From contig JAOZRH010000001.1 of assembly GCA_029931905.1 (NCBI GenBank), positions 163,525 through 187,663 on the forward strand: 24,139 nucleotides of DNA. The letters run 5' to 3'. Numbering within the stretch: position 1 is the first letter of the stretch; every line of letters starts with the position of its first letter. A model generated the notes under the pieces. The model saw only the letters and a program-made list of their open reading frames with translations, had not been told where the DNA came from and did no database searches. Source of the stretch: Fidelibacterota bacterium. Lineage in GTDB: Bacteria; Fidelibacterota; Fidelibacteria; Fidelibacterales; Fidelibacteraceae. Made by a program: the position numbers and the translations under genes. This document shows, piece after piece, positions 12,638-18,113 of this stretch.

Positions 12638-13005
12638 GGGGGTGCAATGGTTTCGATAGTGTAGTGAAATCATTTTGTATGCAGGTATGTTTGAGCAAAC
12701 ATTATAAAGCTCAAAAGTCTTAATTGACGAGTCAGTACATATGTTGCAAGCTGCCTGATAAGGGCGTTTGCCGATTCTTTTAAATCATTCATGTAAGATT
12801 TATTCTGAATCGTTATATATTAACATGATAGGAAAGACATATGATAGTAAGTCCTACCGAAATACCATTCTATCATTGATAGTTAAGTTTTTTGATATAT
12901 CTTTACTGACAATATCAATGTAGTTATAAAGAATATCTAAACCTGTAAATGATTACTCTATGGTTTATACATTAGACTGCGGTTCAATTCCGCACACCTC
13001 CACCA
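12638..13005 (+). ncRNA. ssrA: Phage-encoded transfer-messenger RNA (tmRNA)
   Basis: A 368-nt RNA that should rescue stalled ribosomes by trans-translation. The 5' GGGGGUG pairs fully with the 3' CACCUCC, followed by ACCA. The third pair is G-U, the alanyl-tRNA synthetase identity element. The T arm is UGCGG, loop UUCAAUU, CCGCA. The D-like region has GGUUUCGA. After AAGUC, positioned like the E. coli UAGUC before its resume codon, the frame at 12720-12755 reads LIDESVHMLQAA. It then ends with tandem UGA UAA. The Ala-Ala end fits a protease tag; UUA as resume codon is unusual. Encoded CCA is present, followed by a further CCA. A HNH gene follows 59 bp downstream. Confidence 0.92.
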
Positions 13006-13027
13006 CCAATTCTACACACCTCCACCA
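12993..13027 (+). repeat. Duplicated 3' end of the tmRNA gene
   Basis: CACACCTCCACCA occurs at 12993-13005 (tmRNA 3' end) and again at 13015-13027. It resembles an attachment-site or insertion scar, since tmRNA 3' ends are frequent integration targets. It could also be a simple tandem slip. Confidence 0.7.
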
Positions 13028-13064
13028 ATTAATATAATATAACATTTAATTAAAAGGTGGTAAG

Positions 13065-13592
13065 ATGGCAAAAGTAATAACATTGACTTGTCCGGTATGT
13101 AAATGTAAGTTTGATAAAGCATTAAAAGAATATAACCGACAAATTAAGAATAAAGGTGAAGACTATATCTTTTACTGTAGCCTATCATGTTATGGTAAAG
13201 GGTCGGCATATAAACAGATAGTAGGTAAATATATCAATAATTTGAATAAAGGATATAATAATTCTGATAAATTTTCACTATTCCGTAATCATCTTAAAAA
13301 AGTTAGATCGCGGTGTAAAGCAAGTAACAAACTTAACTATGATATAGATTTACAATACTTATACGATTTATAGATTAAACAAAATGGTAAGTGTGTATAT
13401 ACGAAAGTTGATCTTTTAAATGAATGTAAAGTAACTAATCAAAATTATTCAGCATCACTTGATAGAATTGATAGTAATAAAGGGTATGTTAAAGGTAATG
13501 TTCAATTTGTTAGTGTAACAGTAAATTATATTAAAAACAAATACCCGGAATCAATTGTATATGAATTCTTTGATATAGTTAAAAATATATAA
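13065..13592 (+). CDS. HNH homing endonuclease with in-frame TAG
   Basis: The reading frame runs from ATG (AAAGGTGGTAAG upstream) to TAA across one TAG at codon 103, giving 175 residues. The N-terminal zinc-finger-like part has CPVCKCKFDK (about 9-18) and YCSLSCYGKG (about 37-46). After the TAG come IKQNGKCVYTKVDL, ASLDRIDSNKGYVKGNVQF and VNYIKNKYPE, the typical HNH core of phage homing endonucleases (QxGKCxYT and SLDRID..GY..GNVQ). The TAG lies just before the KQNGKC block, where relatives often have Trp or Tyr. It could therefore be a TGG-to-TAG nonsense mutation or a recoded sense codon. It sits directly downstream of the tmRNA, a plausible homing site. Confidence 0.75.
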
Positions 13593-13598
13593 GTTTGT

Positions 13599-13764
13599 CT
13601 CAATGCCCCTTGAGATAGGGATTATTTTAACCGATAATCCCACATTATTATGGTATATGGCAATTGTGCTGTATGCCAGATGAAAGCCCCTCGATCACTC
13701 AAACCCCTTGAGTTTTCTCGATATCCTTAATTGGATTATAGAGTTTGATCGAGGGGCTTTTTTT
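13599..13764 (+). ncRNA. Highly structured RNA ending in a strong terminator
   Basis: Four hairpins follow the HNH stop. They are CTCAA/TTGAG (13599-13614), GGGATTAT/ATAATCCC (13618-13641), TGGCA/TGCCA (13658-13678), and a perfect 15-bp stem AAAGCCCCTCGATCA with its complement (13683-13697 and 13746-13760) followed by T7. The loop of the last stem repeats the first hairpin almost exactly (CTCAAACCCCTTGAG). It terminates the tmRNA-HNH unit and could be a processed small RNA. No protein frame was found here. No intron core was recognised. Confidence 0.6.
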
Positions 13765-13800
13765 ATTAATTAAATAAGATGATTTATTCCATATTTTTAC

Positions 13801-13829
13801 TTGACAAACAATATACCATATGATACATT
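13801..13829 (+). promoter_or_regulatory. Promoter of the 13864 gene
   Basis: TTGACA, 17 bp, TACATT. The promoter and leader at 13799-13859 are repeated essentially unchanged at 14659-14719. Confidence 0.8.
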
Positions 13830-13863
13830 ATTTTTAAGATTAATTATAACTTAAGGGGATATC

Positions 13864-14124
13864 ATGAAATTTAATGTCTATAGTGACCCACAGCACGGTT
13901 GGTGTAAAGTTAAAAGATCTTTATTGGTTCAATTATGTATTGACAATGATATATCATCTTTTTCTTATGAACGCGGTGAATATGTATATATAGAAGAAGA
14001 TGGGGACATGGCTATATTCATTACTGCAATGAATAATAAAAATATCAAGTTTTCATTTAATGAATTAAGTGGTAATCGTTCAAGCCGGATTCGTAATTAT
14101 AATAGATATACTGCAAAAATATAA
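13864..14124 (+). CDS. 86-residue phage hypothetical protein (SDPxHGW type)
   Basis: The product starts MKFNVYSDPQHGWCKVKRSL and continues with ISSFSYERGEYVYIEEDGDM (about 31-50). This SDPxHGWxKV then YVYxEEDxD pattern resembles a small protein family I associate with phage genomes, with no assigned function. ATG at 13864 follows AAGGGGATATC. It is transcribed from 13801-13829 and is probably monocistronic. Confidence 0.65.
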   Translation: MKFNVYSDPQHGWCKVKRSLLVQLCIDNDISSFSYERGEYVYIEEDGDMAIFITAMNNKNIKFSFNELSGNRSSRIRNYNRYTAKI

Positions 14125-14135
14125 TAAATTTTTAC

Positions 14136-14164
14136 TTGACAAACGATAACACGGATGATACATT
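14136..14164 (+). promoter_or_regulatory. Promoter with overlapping dyad, upstream of the 14202 gene
   Basis: TTGACA, 17 bp, TACATT. The 13-bp inverted repeat TTACTTGACAAAC (14132-14144) and its complement (14165-14177) spans the -35 and the start site, like the promoters at 5091 and 5467. Confidence 0.8.
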
Positions 14165-14201
14165 GTTTGTCAAGTAATAACTTTAAATCAAGGGGGATGT
14201 A

Positions 14202-14447
14202 ATGATAAAATTATCATTGGAACAAAAAATAAATGAAGTTATGAGTTTAGCCGTTCATTTAGGTTATGATCTTGAATTACAGGATAATATCATATGGAAT
14301 TTAATTGATTTTGGTTATGATCACGAATTTAATATCATAAATGGTAAATGTTCATTACAAGCCAGTTTAGATTTTAATATGGAAGTATGGGAACAAACCG
14401 TTGATGATAATTTAAATACTTTGAATCAATTAAAAGCAATGGCATAA
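14202..14447 (+). CDS. 81-residue hypothetical protein
   Basis: The product starts MIKLSLEQKINEVMSLAVHL and is acidic and mainly helical, with LELQDNIIWNLIDFGYDH in the middle. ATG at 14202 follows AAGGGGGATGTA. I do not recognise a family. A short 12-codon frame (MFRFKIYLYNGM) follows at 14452 and then the 54-residue frame at 14493. Confidence 0.55.
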   Translation: MIKLSLEQKINEVMSLAVHLGYDLELQDNIIWNLIDFGYDHEFNIINGKCSLQASLDFNMEVWEQTVDDNLNTLNQLKAMA

Positions 14448-14492
14448 TATCATGTTTAGATTTAAAATATACCTATACAATGGAATGTAATA

Positions 14493-14657
14493 ATGGGGCG
14501 GTCGCTCAAAGATCATGTAACCGATATAAAAACATTTCATAATTCTGTATTATGCAGTAATCAAACTATGGTATCATATAATATAGTTGATAATTCATTT
14601 GATGGTAAAATTGCATATCATAACACATATGAACATTTCTATATTAAATTAAAATAA
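14493..14657 (+). CDS. 54-residue hypothetical protein
   Basis: The frame starts MGRSLKDHVTDIKTFHNS and ends YEHFYIKLK. The ATG lies two bases after the stop of a 12-codon frame (14452-14490), suggesting coupling. The ribosome site is weak (GGA 9 bases upstream). It fills the gap between the 14202 and 14725 genes on the same strand. I do not recognise it. Confidence 0.4.
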   Translation: MGRSLKDHVTDIKTFHNSVLCSNQTMVSYNIVDNSFDGKIAYHNTYEHFYIKLK

Positions 14658-14660
14658 TAC

Positions 14661-14689
14661 TTGACAAACAATATACCATATGATACATT
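14661..14689 (+). promoter_or_regulatory. Promoter of the 14725 gene (copy of 13801-13829)
   Basis: TTGACA, 17 bp, TACATT. About 60 bp of promoter and leader are identical to 13799-13859. Confidence 0.8.
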
Positions 14690-14724
14690 ATTTTTAAGAT
14701 TAATTATAACTTAAGGGGGACATC

Positions 14725-15234
14725 ATGGGACATACAAATTATTGGGAAGTTCATAATGATAACTGTCAAGGTGCATACAATCTTGCAAAAGATGAAATGA
14801 GAGCGTTTATGCATTACTGCCTTGTTAAACATAAGATCATACTTGACATTAGAAAGGATATCGACCCATTGACTAATGAGCCATATAATGATATCAATTT
14901 TAATGGTGTTCAAGATGAAGCATGTGAAAATTTTCATCTACCTGAATTGGTAAAAGATATATATAACGACTCCATTTCTTTCTGTAAAACCGCAGAACGT
15001 GAATATGATCCCATTGTAATGGGCTGTCTGTTCATCCTTAAAAAATATCTTGGTAATGGCTGTACTATTAAATCCGATGGATATAATCATAAATCCCTGA
15101 ATGCAAATTGTGATAATTACTGTGATTGGGGTATCAAAGAAGGTTATAAACTATTTAAAGAATATCAGACCATTTCGCCTAATGGTTGGGATACTGGTGG
15201 TATACTTCCATTGTTCAAACCCGGTAAAAAATAA
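14725..15234 (+). CDS. Phage hypothetical protein with FCKT motif
   Basis: A 169-residue protein starting MGHTNYWEVHNDNCQGAY. The segments NFNGVQDEACENFHLPE (about 58-74) and SFCKTAEREYDPIVMGCLFI (about 84-103), followed by IKSDGYNH, resemble a family I have seen in phages and prophages (FNGxxDExxExF, FCKTARxxYD, SSDG). No function is known. The family's layout suggests a structured cytoplasmic protein. ATG follows AAGGGGGACATC. A terminator at 15252-15284 closes the unit. Confidence 0.65.
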   Translation: MGHTNYWEVHNDNCQGAYNLAKDEMRAFMHYCLVKHKIILDIRKDIDPLTNEPYNDINFNGVQDEACENFHLPELVKDIYNDSISFCKTAEREYDPIVMGCLFILKKYLGNGCTIKSDGYNHKSLNANCDNYCDWGIKEGYKLFKEYQTISPNGWDTGGILPLFKPGKK

Positions 15235-15251
15235 AACTCTGTTAAAATGAG

Positions 15252-15284
15252 AAAGGTGATTTATTAAAGTAGATCACCTTTTTA
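15252..15284 (+). terminator. Rho-independent terminator after the 14725 gene
   Basis: AAAGGTGAT pairs with ATCACCTTT around a 13-base loop and is followed by further T residues. Confidence 0.75.
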
Positions 15285-15314
15285 TATCTATTAAACATAA
15301 ATAGGAAAATATCT

Positions 15315-16013
15315 ATGAAATTATTTAGCATATTTATCACACTAATTATTGTATCAATTGCCACCGTATCAAATGCAACACCAATTACATTCAATGGTAC
15401 CATTAATAAGATATTCACTTATGATGGTTCGACTATTGATTATGTTAATAGCTCTAATCTATTTGGTAATACATTTACCATTGGTGATACATATTCTGGT
15501 ATGTTCGATTATGATATTAACAATGCATCTCTTATTGCAATTAGTCCAACCCATGCAGTATATAACCATGATACATTATTGGGGATCACAACAACGTTCA
15601 ATGAATCCAATTATACATTTGATTCATTTGGTGCTGCCAATGATTATGGATTTGTACAGATTCAAGATAATCAAGTGCATTCTGGTAGAGAAAAAGATAC
15701 CTTCAACGTATCAGATAGGTATTATGATGTTGATTCGCAATTAACTCATGATGCAGAATTCTATCTATTCGATGATACTGCATTGGTATATCATGGATTG
15801 TTCCTTCCTAATGATGTCGATTTAATGGATTTTAATGTATCAATATACCATCAATCATTTATAGATAATACTGGTAATCAATTGCATGTATATGGTAATA
15901 TTGATTCAATTGGAACACCAACACCAACACCGGAACCAAGTACATGTATGTTAGTTGGTTTTGGTATGCTTAGTTTTTCATGGCTTATACGAAAAAAAAT
16001 ATTAATAAAATAA
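15315..16013 (+). CDS. Secreted PEP-CTERM protein 1
   Basis: A 232-residue protein with a Sec signal peptide (MKLFSIFITLIIVSIATVSN, then ATP; cleavage near residue 21). It has a beta-rich secreted domain and a classic PEP-CTERM tail from about residue 206: PEPST, a hydrophobic helix (CMLVGFGMLSFSWLI), then RKK. In bacteria such tails are cleaved by exosortase and direct export or surface display with exopolysaccharide. The first 60 mature residues align with PEP-CTERM protein 2 at 16872 (ITFNGTINKI; GDTYSGMFDYD). It uses AGG upstream of the ATG and follows the upstream terminator; no TTGACA promoter is seen, only ATCTATTAAAC at about 15286. Confidence 0.85.
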   Translation: MKLFSIFITLIIVSIATVSNATPITFNGTINKIFTYDGSTIDYVNSSNLFGNTFTIGDTYSGMFDYDINNASLIAISPTHAVYNHDTLLGITTTFNESNYTFDSFGAANDYGFVQIQDNQVHSGREKDTFNVSDRYYDVDSQLTHDAEFYLFDDTALVYHGLFLPNDVDLMDFNVSIYHQSFIDNTGNQLHVYGNIDSIGTPTPTPEPSTCMLVGFGMLSFSWLIRKKILIK

Positions 16014-16021
16014 GTTTTTAC

Positions 16022-16050
16022 TTGACAAACAATATAATATCTGATATCTT
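16022..16050 (+). promoter_or_regulatory. Promoter of GP88 copy 2 unit
   Basis: TTGACA, 17 bp, TATCTT. Confidence 0.8.
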
Positions 16051-16088
16051 ATTTGTATAAGTTAATAATAACTCAAGGGGAGAATTTT

Positions 16089-16682
16089 ATGACCACAAAA
16101 ACTGTAAACTATCTTACTACCGGTAACAAAAAACTTGACAAGTCTATCCTTGGTTGGAGCATCCCACCTATCAAGACCTGCCTAAACTGCAATGACTGCA
16201 AAAAATCATGTTATGCAATGAAATCTTATAGACTGTATCCCATTGTTAAAAAAGCTTGGGATCGGAATTATTTCCTTGCAGCATCTGGTAACTTTGTTGA
16301 TCCGATTATTGATCAAATCAATAGAACAAAAAATGTGTCTGCTGTTAGAATTCATGTATCTGGTGACTTCTTTAATCAAACCTATATCAATGGTTGGGTA
16401 TATATCGCCAAAAGACTGCCTAATCTTCAATTCTATGGGTATACAAAAGTTATGCATCTGTTTGACTTCTCTGAGCTGTTAAAGCTCCATAACGTTAATA
16501 TAATCAATTCTATAGCATCTGATGGCGGAATAAACTTCGGTGATGAAAATAGAGTAAAAGAACTTGGTAAACTTGGATATAAAGTTTGTCCTGCTACCAT
16601 CAAAGGAAATGATATAAAGTGTGGTGGTGATGGCTGTACACTTTGTCAAACAAATGACAAAGTATGCTTCTATGTTCATTAA
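16089..16682 (+). CDS. GP88-family Cys-rich protein, copy 2
   Basis: A 197-residue paralogue of the gene at 3330-3917. It has LTTGNKKLDKSILGWS, CLNCNDCKKSCYAM, VRIHVSGDFFNQTYINGWVY, then FYGYTKVMHL and a C-terminal CGGDGCTLCQ cluster. All Cys positions of copy 1 are kept, which argues for a functional metal site. The start is the ATG at 16089 after AAGGGGAGAATTTT, not the earlier in-frame codon at 16053, which lies in the leader. The micropeptide gene at 16707 begins 24 bases after its stop, reproducing the arrangement at 3330/3318. Confidence 0.78.
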   Translation: MTTKTVNYLTTGNKKLDKSILGWSIPPIKTCLNCNDCKKSCYAMKSYRLYPIVKKAWDRNYFLAASGNFVDPIIDQINRTKNVSAVRIHVSGDFFNQTYINGWVYIAKRLPNLQFYGYTKVMHLFDFSELLKLHNVNIINSIASDGGINFGDENRVKELGKLGYKVCPATIKGNDIKCGGDGCTLCQTNDKVCFYVH

Positions 16683-16706
16683 AATATTTACATGGAGGAA
16701 AAGCCT

Positions 16707-16769
16707 ATGACTATACTGTTAATATGTAAACTATTGTTGATTGTAATCCTAATCTCAATAAAGAAATGA
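16707..16769 (+). CDS. 20-residue membrane micropeptide, copy A (GP88-linked)
   Basis: The frame encodes MTILLICKLLLIVILISIKK and stops at TGA. It has one of the best ribosome sites in the window (GGAGG, 8 bases before the ATG). It closely matches copies at 3256-3318 and 22931-22993 in length, the Lys at position 8 and the KK end. It lies between the GP88 gene and a strong terminator, so it is the last gene of that transcript. The function is unknown; one transmembrane helix is expected. Confidence 0.8.
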   Translation: MTILLICKLLLIVILISIKK

Positions 16770-16773
16770 AAAT

Positions 16774-16809
16774 AATTGGCAGATACTTGAAATATAGTAT
16801 CTGCCAATT
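16774..16809 (+). terminator. Rho-independent terminator of the GP88-micropeptide unit
   Basis: A 13-bp perfect stem, AATTGGCAGATAC with its complement, 10-base loop, followed by AATTTTT. Confidence 0.8.
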
Positions 16810-16871
16810 AATTTTTGGTGCATGTTAAAATAATATGGCATCTATTAAACTAAAATGAATAGGTAATATAA

Positions 16872-17525
16872 ATGAAATTATCAAGTGCTTTAATAATGTT
16901 AATCACTGTACTATAGATCAATCTATCAACCCTTAATGCATGTACTATAGAATTCACCGGTACTATCAATCGAATAAAAAATAAATCAACTACGTTAGAT
17001 CTAATCGAACCAATGTTTATAGTTGGTGATACCTTCACTGGTATAATAGAATATGAAACGCCGGGTAATAAAATTGGTGGTGGTAAACGAAATGCTATAT
17101 ATAATTCATTAAATGGTGTTATTATATCTTATCCCGAATACCAATTTAATTCATATAATAAACCAGATGATAATGGTTTAATCAAAGTTACTAATGGTAA
17201 ACATAAAGATAAATTTAATATAAATGATATGTATATTGCAGATAATGTAGAACAAGGATTCTCCCTTTCATTCAAGAATAATTCTGGTACCACATTTGAT
17301 AATACATTACTACCATTAACACTTAATGGTAATGACTTTAATATCAAAACAATACGGCAATCATTCACAGATCTATATGGCAATACACTATTTATATATA
17401 GCAATGTGGAATATGTCAATACAATCAATTCGTCAATTCCAGAACCCACAACGCTATTACTGTTAGGATTTGGCTTAATATGTATGGCTAAAATGTAGAT
17501 TAAATTAAATCAAATTAATACTTGA
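16872..17525 (+). CDS. Secreted PEP-CTERM protein 2, read through in-frame TAG
   Basis: ATG at 16872 opens MKLSSALIMLITVL, then TAG (16914-16916), then INLSTLNACTIEFTGTINRI. The pre- and post-TAG parts together form a signal peptide and mature start. These align with PEP-CTERM protein 1 (MKLFSIFITLI...; ITFNGTINKI), so the TAG lies within a real gene. It later has IPEPTTLLLLGFGLICMAKM, a PEP-CTERM tail. A second TAG (17496-17498) follows; if it too is sense, the product gains IKLNQINT before TGA at 17523-17525. Otherwise it ends at 17498. With TAG as stop everywhere, the gene would be broken, with only an internal start at 17013. ATCTATTAAAC lies upstream at about 16842. Confidence 0.75.
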
Positions 17526-17550
17526 CAAATACTATAATATATGGTATGGT
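17522..17550 (+). promoter_or_regulatory. Promoter of the 17586 gene
   Basis: TTGACA, 17 bp, TATGGT. Its -35 overlaps the TGA that would end PEP-CTERM protein 2. Confidence 0.75.
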
Positions 17551-17585
17551 ATTTATATGATCTGTTAAACATAACTTAGGGGTAG

Positions 17586-17963
17586 ATGGTGACTAATAAA
17601 CGATCTGTTAAATTAAATTTTGAAATTGCTTTACCAATGAAAGATAATTATTGTGATGGGTGTCCTGCGCTCGGTGAAAAATTCTGTAATCAATTACAAG
17701 AACCATTGAAGTTTGAAGAATTGATAGGAAAATCCAATAGAATATTATGTAAACGGCATTACCAATGTCCTTTTAGTACACCAACATGTCCTGTCTGTAA
17801 GAATGATCTTGAATTAAAACAGCTTGGTAATTGCTTTATCATAGAACATCAATGCTTTCCTACAATAGATGCGCAAATTGTTGCAATAGATAATGACTTT
17901 GAATCAACGGTTAGTACATTTAATAATCTGATTATCAAAATTAGGAACGCATTTAAACGGTGA
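17586..17963 (+). CDS. Cys-rich hypothetical protein
   Basis: A 125-residue protein. It has CDGCPALGEKFC near residues 19-30, a further Cys/His stretch (LCKRHYQCPF), then CPVCKND, giving about ten Cys in the first 100 residues and suggesting two zinc-binding sites. The C-terminus is helical and basic (IIKIRNAFKR). I do not recognise a family. ATG at 17586 follows TAGGGGTAG with unusually short spacing. A terminator at 17973-18005 closes the unit, convergent with terL. Confidence 0.6.
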   Translation: MVTNKRSVKLNFEIALPMKDNYCDGCPALGEKFCNQLQEPLKFEELIGKSNRILCKRHYQCPFSTPTCPVCKNDLELKQLGNCFIIEHQCFPTIDAQIVAIDNDFESTVSTFNNLIIKIRNAFKR

Positions 17964-17972
17964 TAAATATTA

Positions 17973-18005
17973 AAGGGGTATCAATGCTATAAATTGATAC
18001 CCCTT
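17973..18005. terminator. Bidirectional hairpin between the 17586 gene and terL
   Basis: AAGGGGTATCAAT pairs perfectly with ATTGATACCCCTT (13 bp) around a 7-base loop, in a convergent intergenic region. Confidence 0.75.
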
Positions 18006-18059
18006 AATGTCCCGACATAGCTGAAACATTCTCCCAAATGTCAGTCAGTTACTATACAT

Positions 18060-18113
18060 TATCAGATCTGTTAAACAATGTCAACTGTTAAATTGTAGAT
18101 CTGTTAAACTAAA
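18060..18113. other. Cluster of CTGTTAAA motifs in the convergent region
   Basis: AGATCTGTTAAAC, ACTGTTAAATTG and AGATCTGTTAAACTAAA occur within about 50 bp, downstream of both neighbouring genes. The element ATCTRTTAAAC also appears before the two PEP-CTERM genes and in the right-hand gene-poor tail. No function is assigned. Confidence 0.4.

Noticed and set aside
13593..13800. Group I or II intron around the HNH gene
   Set aside because: The tmRNA is uninterrupted and no intron core pairing was recognised; the hairpins fit a terminator or small RNA.
16243..16482. Alternative frames within GP88 copy 2 and similar shadows in GP88 copy 1 and PEP-CTERM protein 1
   Set aside because: They lie wholly within conserved genes in another phase and have no ribosome site of their own.
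17013..17498. PEP-CTERM protein 2 starting at the internal ATG
   Set aside because: It would lack a signal peptide and the conserved GTINRI segment; the upstream frame aligns with the paralogue through the TAG.
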